Source: Antedon mediterranea (lineage: Eukaryota; Echinodermata; Crinoidea; Comatulida; Antedonidae). From it: DNA of 64,000 nucleotides. The first letter of the stretch is position 1. Each line of letters opens with the position of its first letter. A program made the translations under genes and the position numbers. The notes under the pieces are model-generated. The model was not told the origin of the DNA. It did no database searches and was given only the letters and a program-made list of their open reading frames with translations. The stretch covers positions 124,001-188,000 of the forward strand of contig NC_092672.1 of the NCBI RefSeq assembly GCF_964355755.1, given 5' to 3'. This document shows positions 13,880-27,821 of this stretch, one piece after another.

Positions 13880-13960
13880 ATGAAAACTTTATTTCTTTCT
13901 GTAGTGTTAGCATGCAGTTTGTTGGTGGTATACACTTATCCATTAGATGAAGAGGAAAGG
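13880..13960 (+). CDS. Cyclic neuropeptide precursor, exon 1 (signal peptide)
   Basis: ATG at 13880 opens 27 codons ending at a GTGAGT donor (13961), phase 0. The product begins MKTLFLSVVLACSLLVVYTY, a textbook signal peptide with a basic n-region and a leucine/valine core. Cleavage is likely near VYT-YP (residues 19-20). It is followed by acidic PLDEEER. A TATA box lies 94 bp upstream. It is paired with the exon at 27822-27998 because both junctions are phase 0 and the joined product is a typical short peptide-hormone precursor (85 aa). The intron is 13.9 kb, so an additional internal exon cannot be excluded. Confidence 0.7.
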
Positions 13961-14151
13961 GTGAGTATACATTAATTATTGTATCAGTATTTCTTGTTTT
14001 AATCTATTCATGGGAATAGTGTGGAGGTGGAGTATTTTTTTAAACCAGAAAATGTACCAGCATCTAAAATTCTCATATAATGTAGTAATATAATAATGTT
14101 AGAATTGCCAGAAAATACAACGCACAAAAGATATAAACTACCTAATAGAAA

Positions 14152-15497
14152 ATGAATACCGACAGAGTGATTCAATTGGTAGGCCTATCTTAGCGAGAAA
14201 ACGGGATGTTAGGGTAACCAATACAAATGAATACCGACAGAGTGATTCAATGGTAGGTCTATCTTAGCGAGAAAACGGGATGTTAGGGTAACCAATACAA
14301 ATGAATACCGACAGAGTGATTCAATGGTAGGCCTATCTTAGCGAGAAAACGGGATGTTAGGGTAACCAATACAAATGAATACCGACAGAGTGATTCAATT
14401 GGTAGGTCTATCTTAGCGAGAAAACGCAATGTTAGGGTAACCAATACAAATGAATACCGACAGAGTGATTCAATTGGTAGGTCTATCTTAGCGAGAAAAC
14501 GGGATGTTAGGGTAACCAATACAAATGAATACCGACAGAGTGATTCAATGGTAGGTCTATCTTAGCGAGAAAACGGGATGTTAGGGTAACCAATACAAAT
14601 GAATACCGACAGAGTGATTCAATGGTAGGCCTATCTTAGCGAGAAAACGGGATGTTAGGGTAACCAATACAAATGAATACCGACAGAGTGATTCAATTGG
14701 TAGGTCTATCTTAGCGAGAAAACGCAATGTTAGGGTAACCAATACAAATGAATACCGACAGAGTGATTCAATTGGTAGGTCTATCTTAGCGAGAAAACGG
14801 GATGTTAGGGTAACCAATACAAATGAATACCGACAGAGTGATTCAATTGGTAGGTCTATCTTAGCGAGAAAACGGGATGTTAGGGTAACCAATACAAATG
14901 AATACCGACAGAGTGATTCAATTGGTAGGTCTATCTTTGCGAGAAAACGCAATGTTAGGGTAACCAATACAAATGAATACCGACAGAGTGATTCAATTGG
15001 TAGGCCTATCTTAGCGAGAAAACGGGATGTTAGGGTAACCAATACAAATGAATACCGACAGAGTGATTCAATTGGTAGGTCTATCTTAGCGAGAAAACGG
15101 GATGTTAGGGTAACCAATACAAATGAATACCGACAGAGTGATTCAATTGGTAGGCCTATCTTTGCGAGAAAACGCAATGTTAGGGTAACCAATACAAATG
15201 AATACCGACAGAGTGATTCAATTGGTAGGTCTATCTTAGCGAGAAAACGGGATGTTAGGGTAACCAATACAAATGAATACCGACAGAGTGATTCAATTGG
15301 TAGGCCTATCTTAGCGAGAAAACGCGATGTTAGGGTAACCAATACAAATGAATACCGACAGAGTGATTCAATTGGTAGGCCTATCTTTGCGAGAAAACGG
15401 GATGTTAGGGTAACCAATACAAATGAATACCGACAGAGTGATTCAATTGGTAGGCCTATCTTTGCGAGAAAACGGGATGTTAGGGTAACCAATACAA
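14152..15497. repeat. 75-bp minisatellite, 18 units, in the cyclic-peptide intron
   Basis: Eighteen units (fourteen of 75 bp, four of 74 bp) contain gaataccgacagagtgattc and gttagggtaaccaatacaa. Variant positions are caattgg/caatgg, ggtc/ggcc, ttagcg/tttgcg and gggat/gcaat. Units 2-5 and 6-9 share the same variant order, a 298-bp four-unit higher-order block. As 75 is divisible by three, the minus strand stays open for 303 codons (15492-14581) of VTLTSRFLAKI type; this reflects period, not coding. Confidence 0.93.
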
Positions 15498-16282
15498 ATC
15501 ATATACATATCATAAGTTATATTATATTGTGACATTTTATTGACTAATCGTTATTTTGAAAAGTATTATCAATGACAACTGCATTCGAATTATATACAGA
15601 AGTAGGATCAGACATTTCGTATCATTGCTTTCCATTAGACTCGGTACCAAACGTCACTTTGAACAATTAGGAAAAAGTAGAGTTAGAGTTGAAATGGTAT
15701 ATTATTTTAGGCGTAATAAAACATGTGGCTCGTAGATTTTATCCTACAGCATGTTAAATGTTGTTTTAGTCTGCTGGTTATATCTGTCATTGGATTTCCT
15801 TTGGTATTTATTTCTGTAAAAATTAAAAAACTTATCATACGACAATAGCCTAATACAATAAACGATACGGTACATTATTAGTCTATTATCTATTTTATTA
15901 CATTTATATCAAATTCATTATGCTTTTCCGGGTATTCTTATTACTAAACATGGACTGATGGGTTTACTTGCTTACTGTAAGGAACATAATTATAATGCAA
16001 TTATAATAATTCGAACAATAAAGTAGTATAGTTGATATCAGTAGGCCTGCTGTAGTATTATTTCATAGTATTCAATAATACTGAAAATACAAGTTGACAT
16101 AATAGTACCGCGAATATTCATGAGCTGTATAGGTATTTTATGTACGGAATAATTGAATTTTATCTAAGTAGTTAGAAGATGTTACTACCGGTAACTAGAA
16201 TTCAAACTGACGGGCGTGTATTCTTATTTAGAACAGTGCACTTTAACGAGAAGAAAAAAACCACATTGAGTGACGTGAACTA
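15498..16282. other. Intronic spacer
   Basis: AT-rich intron sequence between two minisatellites; no feature seen. Confidence 0.4.
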
Positions 16283-16872
16283 AATGTATCACAGTATATA
16301 CCTTCGGTTTTATGTTCGTAAACCTTTTGAAATATGTCTAACGCCGCGTTTGCCATTCTGAATGGGGGAGTTTACCATCATATTGATCGTCAGGTACAGT
16401 AATCAATTGACACTGAATGTATCACAGTATATTATACCTTCGGTGTTATGTTCGTAACGCCGCGTTTGCCTTTCTGATTGGGGGGGGACTTTACCATCAT
16501 ATTGATCGTCAGGTACAGTAATCAATTGACACTGAATATATCACAGTATATACCTTCGGTTTTATGTTCGTAACGCCGCGTTTGCCTTTCTGATTGGGGG
16601 ACTTTACCATCATATTGATCGTCAGGTACAGTAATCAATTGACACTGAATGTATCACAGTATATACCTTCGGTTTTATGTTCGTAACGCCGCGTTTGCCT
16701 TTCTGATTGGGGGACTTTACCATCATATTGATCGTCAGGTACAGTAATCAATTGACACTAATATATCACAGTATATACCTTCGGTTTTATGTTCGTAACG
16801 CCGCGTTTGCCTTTCTGAATGGGGGAGTTTACCATCACATTGATTGTCACGTAGAGTAATCAATTGACACAG
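16283..16872. repeat. 112-133-bp tandem repeat, five units
   Basis: Units begin with aatgtatcacagtatatacc near 16283, 16416, 16535, 16648 and 16760. Each carries the CpG-bearing words gttcgtaacgccgcgtttgcc and gatcgtcaggtacagtaatc. The first unit has an extra 20 bp or so. It is intronic to the cyclic-peptide gene. Confidence 0.88.
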
Positions 16873-17029
16873 AATGTAGCATCAAACAACTTTAAGTATG
16901 ATACCTTAACAATTAAAATAATCATAATTCTTTGTCTCAATAACATAATTGCTTATAAATTAATAAAATAAACATAATATAACGGGGAAAACATGAATTT
17001 GGAAGGCATAAAAACTAAGCCACAATTAC

Positions 17030-17265
17030 AGTTTAGACACAAAAGATAACCACCACTGTGCAGAACTATCATCATTTGAATTAGATAGTTCATGATATGT
17101 TTATATATAATAGTAATTAGAATATTGTACAGATAACTGTGCAAAACTATCATCATTTGAATTCAATAATTCATAATAATATTTAGATAATAATAATTAT
17201 ATTGTAACGATTGTGCAGAACTATGTGAATTCGATAGTTCATGATAATAGATAATGATTTAATTA
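17030..17265. repeat. Degenerate triplicated segment
   Basis: Three imperfect copies of a roughly 90-110-bp unit recognisable by gtgcagaactatcatcatttgaatt, atagttcatgata and attagaatattgta. AT-rich and diverged. Confidence 0.6.
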
Positions 17266-18695
17266 GAATATTGTATTTTAATGTTATGAACGTGACACAC
17301 TTTAAACTAGTAATTCAAGATAATCTCCATTTTAATCGCAATTAAAATATTCGATATAAGTGTAAATCCACTCTATATATCGATTAAGCTTCTAACGGGA
17401 TTTAAAATTACTTTACTGGACAAAATGGATTAAATAACATAATGCACTTGTTTAGATAGTTTTTTCCATAACATGAAAAGCTATCAGGTAAAACGGCTTT
17501 CAACGGTACCATTAAATCGCCTTATATCAATATGATTAGGTCACGTGATTCTATAATGATGATACTTTGATGCTGCAATCATCACCAGCGGCAAATAATT
17601 TACGTACGCATGCGCATTACATAATTGAGAAGGCGGAATAAGTTTGACAGTGGTAGGATTGCCAGAAGCAAACTAACGATAATTACCATTGCTGTAATAG
17701 TGGTTTGAAAAGCAATAACCATTCAAATGATTTACAGTAAATCTGATAAACGTCATCCTCTTCCAAATTTTGTAAAAACACAAGTTGCAGCAGCCCTACC
17801 AGTATATAATATATTATTTAACTATCTCTCGGTGGATTTCCGATGATTTGATGGTTAAATATCTAAAATGTTTACTTTCACAAGGTAGGCATATCGTACA
17901 TATTTCTTCAATGTAAATCAAGTAATAAATCTACAAAAATGAGTCTGTACTAAAGTCGTGACTTAAAATAAACATTATTCTATTCTATCCATACTTTAAT
18001 TGTTGTATGAACCCGTGGGCTGTCATTTACAAACACTTTTAAAAGTTTGCAACAACACCTATCAATTGGAATTTCACTAAAAACAGTTTGATTTTCAACA
18101 CAAATCCTTATAACGAACTTGTAAGGCGTAAATGTAATAGGTTACGTTGTACTTGTAGGTGTAATGAACCAATGCAAATTCGTGTACTTAATCCTCTTGT
18201 AATAATAAACACGCTGAGATCGACCTATACTGACGTCGTATATTATGCAAAATATTTTGACTTACTCAAACATAAAGTGCTTCAGCCAAAATGTTAAACA
18301 GAAGCACAAATAAATATTGTGTAAATATTCAAAGGTCATACAAGCCTAACTTTAAAAAAATGAAGCAAGAGATTAGAACAATAAACTTATCTAGGCAACA
18401 TTCCATTTTTGTTTAATTAAATTGTCATTTTATACAATATGCTACAAAGACTATAAATTAAAAATAGTATACATTCCTTCAAAATGGTAAATTGATATGG
18501 TCAAATTGGAAATATAAAATTTCCCACCGTCGGCCTATAAAATAAATTGACATTTTGGTCTACTCAAGACCACGAATTAAACCTACTAAGAAAAAGTTCA
18601 ACTTTTTTCAAAATTGGTAATTCTGACAGTTACGATACGGACAAGTTATATGATATTAACAGCATAGTCCTAATCATTCAAAATGAGAAATTTAG
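17266..18695. other. Intronic spacer with an NRF1-like palindrome
   Basis: TACGCATGCGCA (17605-17616) resembles the NRF1 site, in a slightly GC-richer patch. No supported exon nearby: the open frame 18088-18297 lacks an ATG start and splice context. The rest is AT-rich. Confidence 0.35.
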
Positions 18696-19920
18696 CAATT
18701 TACTTAACCTGTCCAATGTATTCAATGTTCAAACTGTTGGTAAAGTTCTATGGAAATGTACCTAACCTGTCCAATGTATTCTATGCTCAAACTGTTGGTA
18801 AAGTTCTATGACAATGTACCTAACCTGTCCAGTGTATTCAATGCTCAAACTGTTGGTAAAGTTCTATGGCAATGTACCTAACCTGTCTCATGTATTCAAT
18901 GCTCAAACTGTTGGTAAAGTTCTACTTCAATGTACCTAACATGTCTCATGTATTCAATGCTCAAACTGTTGGTAAAGTTCCATTACAATGTACCTAACCT
19001 GTCTCATGTATTCAATGCTCAAACTGTTGGTAAAGTTCCATTACAATGTACCTAACCTGTCTTATGTATTCAATGCTCAAACTGTTGGTAAAGTTCTACT
19101 TCAATGTACCTAACATGTCTCATGTATTCAATGCTCAAACTGTTGGTAAAGTTCCATTACAATGTACCTAACATGTCTCATGTATTCAATGTTCAAACTG
19201 TTGGTAAAGTTCTACTTCAATGTACCTAACATGTCTCATGTATTCAATGCTCAAACTGTTGGTAAAGTTCCATTACAATGTACCTAACATGTCTCATGTA
19301 TTCAATGCTCAAACTGTTGGTAAAGTTCCATTACAATGTACCTAACATGTCTCATGTATTCAATGCTCAAACTGTTGGTAAAGTTCTACTTCAATGTACC
19401 TAACATGTCTCATGTATTCAATGCTCAACCTATTGGTAAAGTTCTATGGCAATGTACCTAACCTGTCCAATGTATTCAATGCTCAACCTATTGGTAAAGT
19501 TCCATTACAATGTACCTAACCTGTCTCATGTATTCAATGCTCAAACTGTTGGTAAAGTTCCATTACAATGTACCTAACATGTCTCATGTATTCAATGCTC
19601 AAACTGTTGGTAAAGTTCTACTTCAATGTACCTAACATGTCTCATGTATTCAATGCTCAACCTATTGGTAAAGTTCTATGGCAATGTACCTAACCTGTCC
19701 AATGTATTCAATGCTCAACCTATTGGTAAAGTTCTACTTCAATGTTTATACACTATGCTCTTTGTAGCATGACTATTCAATGCTCAACCTATTGGTAAAG
19801 TTCTACTTCAATGTTTATACACTATGCTCTTTGTAGCATGACTATTCAATGCTCAAACTATTGGTAAAGTTCTACTTCAATGTTTATACACTATGCTCTT
19901 TGTAGCATGACTGTTTAAAT
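18696..19920. repeat. 58-bp minisatellite (about 18 units) with three derived 69-bp units
   Basis: The unit aatgtacctaacctgtccaa plus tgtattcaatgctcaaactgttggtaaagttc repeats every 58 bp to about 19740. Unit ends vary among ctatggc, ctacttc and ccattac. The last three units (from 19741, 19810 and 19879, period 69) replace the start with a segment ending ctctttgtagcatgact. It is intronic to the cyclic-peptide gene. Confidence 0.92.
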
Positions 19921-22900
19921 TCTACAGGGATTGTATTCGGTTTCTTATTTATATATGAATGATAGGTTCACCAAAACAATAATTATTACACAATGAGATG
20001 TTTCGCAACTGAGGGATATTTGATTCCAGACTATAAATTGATTATTAATGACTTTAAAAAAAAATACTAAATGTACGGTATGGTTATATATACCAACATA
20101 TTGTAGGTGTACTCCTACTCACAAAATAATTAAAAAATGAAAAAGTTATTTACAGTATGTCGGACTTATGGCTTTTAAGTCAAAGAGCTTCATACTGTCT
20201 CCCAGACTTTAAGTGATATAAATAAATCAAATGCAAGTAATTTCTTATGGTAGTTATATTTTAGTTCATTAAATTTAATTTAGATATTTTTTTCTTTTAA
20301 GCTGCCGGTGTAATTTTCTTAATAATCATTACGTCTTTCAAAAAAAATGAAATATTATACATATTATTTGATGGGAGTATTGGATAGAATTACAGAATAG
20401 TTAGTGTCAGATTAATAATTCATACAAGTATGAATAATTATTCGAATTAGTGTGTATAATACTCATGTGGTAGACTAGAGACTAGATTCCACTTATGAAA
20501 ATTGAAACAAAAAACCAGAAATAATCCATGTAGCCTACTGGCCTATATAATTACATTTAAGCACGGCCTAACACCCGTATTATTGACAAAATTATATTTC
20601 AAATGAAACTGGATATCCAATTTTTCGAATCTAATAAGGGCAACCAGAAGATTAGAAGATAAGTATAATTACATATTATTGATTTTGGCGAATACTATCA
20701 CTCTGTAGCCTAACATGATACAAAAATTACCTCGACAATTAATAATGTCATTATGCTACTTTTATTTTATGAAGAGTGGTTTGGAATTGACGGCCGAGTT
20801 GTCAAATCAAATGAACAATCCGTCTTTATTTTATTCTTTATCATTAGTTGTCTATGAAACGGAACAATTTAAAACATCCCAAAGTAATCTGATCGATAGG
20901 CTCCACTTTTTTCGTTATTTTAATCATTTTCAATGTTATTGTGTTATTTTTAATTGTTAATTCATTACTAAGCGTGTTTTAATTATAATATCACTGGTAA
21001 CAGTATAACTTAAATACATTGTAAACATAATATTTGCAATAAAGTGGTTATATGCCTACATTATTGAGGAACACAAACGAACTATGTTACTGTAAACATG
21101 GTATAGGCCTATGCTACATTTATCGTCGATGACGAATTATACCGTCTACTTCAGTGTTGGTTTCAAATAAAGATTCTTTGAAACATTGACCTATAAAACA
21201 TTTGCCATAAAATCACTTTTAACGTATAATTGTGTTCAATTTATACCATTGTATAATGTTTTGTAATTCTACTGAAACTGTTTAAACAATAATAATCGCA
21301 TCACCTTATTAATGAATAACTGAGAATAAATGGGAATTCTGTACGAACGACGATTTACGAGAATATAAATGTTCTTGTTGGATACCTCGGGTCTTCATTA
21401 GCTCGCATAATGACATATTGAACCAATACACCTACTGTATTATTAAATGATTTACTTTGTACCTACATGTTTAAGAGCTTATGATTCCTAGATTACCCAA
21501 ATGAAGCAAGGTGATAATGCAACAACATTTAGTGATTATTAAGAACATGGGCCATTAAAATACTTTAAGAGTCACAAGTGGATGTAATCCACAACTTATT
21601 AATAGTAACCGTTTGATACATATAGTCATTTAACTAATCCAGCGACTTGTTATATGCAATGTTTGATTAGTTACTCATTCACAGATTTGCTAAAGAGTTT
21701 TATTTCGATTTAAATGTAATATAGTAAAACTATTTAGATTAATATAATGCATTTTCAAGGACGCGGTTAGATATTAATTGATTTGCCCTACTTTCTGGGT
21801 GGGTGTAAGTAAATCTTGTATTTACTAATTGTAACATTGAATGTTCTAACTAACCACAATGTCTGAGTAAACCTGGTTCTATAAATAAAATCTTACCCAT
21901 CCTATCTTTATACTCATGGGGTTTGGTCAAAGTATGAAGGAAAATATATTTATTCTTTCATCCATGGTGAAAGCACCGTCGTTTAAATTTGATTCTACAA
22001 ACAACAGTTTAGGTTAGTTAGCTCCAAGACATTATACTCTTACTCCCTTTCTCTACTTTAAAACTTCAAAATTGCCTATTCAAAGTCTAATTTTTAAGAT
22101 CCTAATTGTTCATGTTTTTGGAGGACACATCTTTGATGGATATACCTTGATCATTTTTCGGAGTTTCTTCTATTGATTGTAAGTCGTTTAAAAATAATCA
22201 TAACCATATACAAATTGATATTAATAATAATAATTCTAACTGTCGTTTAAAAATTGCTCAGAAGTAGTTAATATTTCATAATCCCAGTACGCGTACACAT
22301 TTCACATACGAAATTCAATGATATTAATCTGACATTGGATATCAATATCAATAATATGTCTTGTAACGCACGGCCTCTCAATGTCAATTACACAACTTGT
22401 ATCGTATTCCAAAGATCTTAATCTTTGCAATTAAATATACATAATGTCTAAGAGGTAAATGCTATAGGACACAATTTTGTTTTATGAATAAATTTAAAAA
22501 TTAGCTGTGATACTTTCATTTATCTCTGACAACATTATATCATTTCAAAGGTATAACTTGATAAGACGCTAGTTTGATTCAACAACGCATGTATTTTGAA
22601 TGAATAGTTAAATATTAATTGTAAAACATACTTTTAAAATATACGTGTCAATTTATAATTGTTTTATATGGTTAGGCCTACGATTAGTGACATCAATTTC
22701 TTTTTATAAGATATAGAGGAGTATTCATAATTGGGTAGTGGTGAAATGTTATGAAGAGATACATTGTCTTAACACAAACTGTTTGGATTACTTTTCCTCA
22801 TTGTAGGAGAGATAATGACAACATCATAGTCTGGTTTGCGTATGGGAGGTGCATCTTGGGAGGTTTGGATAAATCATAATACAATAAAGATTTTCCGGGA

Positions 22901-22958
22901 TGATACCGTATAATATTATTAGGATGGGTAAGCTGTAATGGTTGTGATTTGTATTCCA
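19921..22958. other. Intronic spacer
   Basis: AT-rich intron sequence. Scattered AGGCCT palindromes occur (for example near 21110 and 22675). The open frame 20715-20960 has no signal or domain. Nothing else supported. Confidence 0.4.
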
Positions 22959-23107
22959 GTGAGGATGTGCTGATTTTGCTTAGGTGGAACTTATCTACAT
23001 CATTATTAGTGAGGATGTGCTGATTTTGCTTAGGTGGAACTTATCTACATTATTAGTGAAGATGTGCTGATTTTGCTTAGGTGGAACTTATCTACATCAT
23101 TGTTAGT
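22959..23107. repeat. 49-bp tandem repeat, three units
   Basis: Units begin agtgaggatgtgctgatttt at 22959 and 23008 and agtgaagatgtgctgatttt at 23055. Confidence 0.9.
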
Positions 23108-26100
23108 GTTTTACATGACGTACCGTGTATCAATATCATTAACTTGTTACTTACAATGAACTCCATAATCTCAATTTCAGCCTTTAAATTTCTACATGAT
23201 CATATTAAGACTTAAATAAAGAATAAATATGATTTTGATTTAAATTAAACATTTTTCTTATCATTAGACGTAGATCAGACTACACAGTGCATTTATAGTG
23301 TATGTACAGTAACAAGAAACAATCCGAATACACATAATAGTTTCCATCTATATAGTAATGATTCGACTGGGAATTAAATTCTACTTTTATTAATAATTAT
23401 AAATATCTATGTCAAAAGTGGTAATCATATTTCGCAATAAAAGTTCTATTATTTTTTCAATTTAAAGTAATGCATAGATAAATTTTGACACATAAAAGCA
23501 AGTGGCTATAAAGGAATAGTAATAAAGTTTAACTTAAATTCACGACTTGTGGTCATAAAATGATAGAAGATGCATCTCCTACAAATATACCAAAACCCAA
23601 CACTTTATCAGTCTACTGACACCGAATGAAAAAGAATACGAACACACACAAACCACGTATTGAATATATATTAGTAATTATTCAACAAAATTACACTCTC
23701 TCTTGATAATTCGTTCAAATTTGATTTTTTAAGGCTGACACGTCGAAGTACTTAGTGTTACCATCTATCTATACTTATCCAGATATTTTAAGATTTCTCA
23801 AGATTATCATGTTATCCTATAAAATTAAAAACCTGATAAAAAGTGACGTGATGTATTTGTTACAGTTATACTGATCGTCGGTAGTGTGTAAATTCTCCTT
23901 TCTTTATGTAGACTAAGTTTACAAATTAATAATGATCATCTTCTAGGGTATACTACCTTATTTTATACGCATCAGCTTAAAAATTGCGTTCAGCCAATTG
24001 CAGTTCTTTTAATTCGTATTGGTATTCTGAAAAAGTTCTTTCAAATGCTCTGGCTAAACGTGTTTGTAACGGTTGTTTTTTTTAAAGTGTTTAGCTGCTC
24101 AATCAATCCAAGTATAATTTGATAAACTAGTGAACAGTGGGGATTATGACCTGCTCAAATTGCACACTTCAAAACTTTCTAAGGATAAATCGGGTTCATA
24201 AACACTAATCATCATCTTAGTGTTTTGATCATTCTCTTGTGTTTCTACAATGTTCTAATATATTCTCAAACACGCGCACAGTCTCAATATGTTTGTGTTT
24301 CATAGTTGCGTTTGTTAATTACCAATATCCCGAACAATTAATTCAGTAATCATTCTTAACTACTTCTTACAATTAGTAACATTTAGGTATTTTTAGATTC
24401 AGTATTTCTAATTTACAACATCTGATATTGAAGAATATGGCACAAAACCGACTACTTACTTATAGCATTGTTTTCAATGTCGTATCAACATTTTTAAAGA
24501 TTTTCACATATTTTTAGTGAATGTCACAGCATACATCAATATTTTGCAAATAATCTTGATACACAATTAATACAATATAAAATAAGTGTACGATGCAAAA
24601 AAAGCTATCTCTTTACTTTATTATACAGTATCTATAAATATATTCTCCACTAATACTAAATCACTGTTCAGCATCAACTGAATTTAATCCGTGTAAATAA
24701 ATTGCAATTTATTGATTGACTGGAATTACCAATATAATTGAAGTTGCTTTTTTCAACGTATATTAATACTCTTAGTATCATTATAACCTTAATGAATTAA
24801 CGTAGACGACAAAAACAATAGATTGTTTCGAGTTCGAAAACAAGTTCACAAATTCTTGACTACATACTAGATACTATCTACATTATGCAAGAGTACGACG
24901 ATTTTCAATATGATGCGACCTGTTGAAATCAATCAATTTGAATTCTGCTACAAATGGTAACCTTTCTATCATTGATTTGTAATTAATCTCGTCACGATTA
25001 ACTTCCTTCTTTATTTTTTGAATTATGTGAACCTTTTATAATTGTCAAAACATGTATCGAAAGATACATGTCGCTTGGGTTCTAAATCACCGGTAATAAA
25101 TTGTGCATAACCAAAGTCGATTAATAGGGACTCCATAATTTCCAAAGAAATGAAACGCATACAAAAATTAAAAATCTAATGTACTTAAGTCTAAACTTCA
25201 TGGCTCCGATTTATTATTATACCTAGCAAGTGTTTTTTGTCTCGTAGACTGAGACAAATTAAACGAAGATTACTGTATATCTTTCACTAAATCTGTACAT
25301 TTTATTTATTATCTCTTGTCGTTTTTTTTTTCTTATATTAGGAAAATGTCAATAAACCGTCTACATAATTATTAAACTTTACAGAATCATTCTGTTTCCT
25401 TTAATTCATTATCATCATAAAACCAAAATAGGTGAAAAATCCTATTAACCTATATATACCACAAGAAAATAGAAGTGAAAATGAAGTGATTTAACTTAAA
25501 CAAGAAAAAACTTAATATAAACTAATACAAAATATTAATGTCTATCTCTGTTATAATAGAAGTTAAATCATGACTTCATCAGTTTGTAGAAGATGCCGTG
25601 CCAGTTCTTTCAAAGTCATTGTGATGACTGTATTAGATTGATTCCTTATTACATTTACGACTTTTTTTATAATAGCACTTTGGCGTCAAGCTAGTTCCAG
25701 TTTTCGAATTCGTTGTCGTGTTATATTCCTCTTCACAGTTTAAATTCTTTTTTTAAAATCTGGGTTTATGTTTCGCGTGCGAAATACAAGTTATTAATGT
25801 TTTTATAATAAACGATAGGCTATATAAAATAAAAGCTATTGTTTTGTGGGTCATTTTTTTTTTGCATACTGCCTTTAATCAATTTTAATATTTTTATCAA
25901 GGACATAGTTTGTTCAAAATAATAATACACCTTATAAGCATGTTTTGTTTATGGTGTAGTTAGGCCTAATAATAATAATAATAATCTTCGTTTATTATTT
26001 CATAGGCCTAATAATAATAATAATAATCTTCGTTTATGATTTCATTTAATAAGACGTTTATCAATAATTGCCTATCATTGTGTAGTTTTAATAACAATTT

Positions 26101-26919
26101 ATGTTTGTTAGTAGAAACTATGGAAGAGTGAAATTAGAATTAATTAAACCGAATGAACATTGTTAAATATCACAATTATTAATATTAATAACAGTAAACT
26201 TGGAATAAGGTACTTCTGAGTTAATTTCATATTAACCAATTTGTGGTAAATAACCATGGTGATTTTTAAATTGAAATGTTAGAAACCCGCAGTATGACTC
26301 ACTATGCGTTTGTCTTTATTAAAAATTAATATTGTAATAGGAAGCAATATCCCTTCAGACCAATAGTATAACGTTAGTATTTTAGCATTTAATTCTTAAA
26401 GGCTGGTTGTGATGTACACTTACAGATGACCTGATGAAAATATAACGGTAATATACTGGCAATATAAGATCAAAATGTACACCGACTTTTAAACACGTAA
26501 TTAAAATACATTGCATGAAAAATGTAGGCATTTTTCTTAGAAACAGTAAATCAAATATTTAATCTACGTGAACTTCGGGCTCCATTCATGATGTTCTTTT
26601 TTATCTCATTCTGAATTTCTTCAGCATGATATGTCACAAATAAAAACGACATAAGGAGTAGTTTATTTTCTAATAACTTCAAAATTACTCTTATTGATTT
26701 TTAAAAATAATTATCGTATATTGATTTGCATCAATAACATGAAAAAAGTGTCTATTTATCTACACCACTAGTTTAACACATAAACTATATTTATCATAGA
26801 GGAGCTGTTACGTGCATGGATGATTTTTAATAACCCACTAGAAGTATTTAATTATCTTCGGTTACCAGTATTCTAAGACTAATCAACTGAGAATGTTTTC
26901 TTAACCTACGTTACCACAC
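23108..26919. other. Intronic spacer with small duplications
   Basis: AT-rich intron. Near 25961 and 26003 a 42-bp unit (taggcctaataataataata followed by atcttcgttta) is present twice in tandem. No supported exon. Confidence 0.45.
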
Positions 26920-26920
26920 T

Positions 26921-27345
26921 ACAACTAAGATGCTGTACAATGACTACAACTAAGATGCTGTACAATGATTACAACTAAGATGCTGTACAATGATTACAAC
27001 TAAGATGCTGTACAATGATTACAACTAAGATGCTGTACAATGATTACAACTAAGATGCTGTACAATGATTACAACTAAGATGCTGTACAATGATTACAAC
27101 TAAGATGCTGTACAATGATTACAACTAAGATGCTGTACAATGACTATAACTAAGATGCTGTACAATGATTACAACTAAGATGCTGTACAATGATTACAAC
27201 TAAGATGCTGTACAATGATTACAACTAAGATGCTGTACAATGACTACAACTAAGATGCTGTACAATGATTATAACTAAGATGCTGTACAATGATTACAAC
27301 TAAGATGCTGTACAATGATTACAACTAAGATGCTGTACAATGATT
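26921..27345. repeat. 25-bp minisatellite, 17 units
   Basis: acaactaagatgctgtacaa plus tgatt repeats exactly every 25 bp for 425 bp with only a few substitutions (tgact, tataac). It lies about 480 bp upstream of exon 2 of the cyclic-peptide gene. Confidence 0.95.
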
Positions 27346-27821
27346 ATAATTATCAACTAAATTAGAAAAGAAAACAATTGAAAAACACCAAATGTAATAA
27401 ATGATGGACATAGGTTTACGATCCTATTGAATATTTAATATTAGGGAATAAAAGTGAAATCACAATAGCATCTTGTAACAAATATACATAAAATATAGAT
27501 GACTGAAGCAAAGACAAAATGCAAGCTATAAATATAGTTTAGTATTCCAAACACGTTTATTTTAATATATAATTATTATCAATAATAAATATATACCATG
27601 GCAACAGCAAATAAATGTTTTTCCGTTTTTAAATCTTATATTAATCAAGTAAATGCTAAGTTATCGTAGGACGTCCCAAAGAACAAGCGATACGGATTGT
27701 TTACAAAAAACGACTTTCTATATAAGTAGACTAATTATAATTTATTTGTTCAATTTCCAATATAATAAAATAATATTCATTTTCAATTTACTTACGGAAT
27801 CCAAATCATTCTATCTTCCAG

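Noticed and set aside
14581-15492. 303-codon minus frame of 25-residue repeats
   Set aside because: Product of a 75-bp minisatellite; it starts and ends at the array limits with no signal, domain or splice context.
14152-15497. CRISPR-like direct repeat array
   Set aside because: Contiguous repeats without unique spacers in a eukaryotic intron; a minisatellite.
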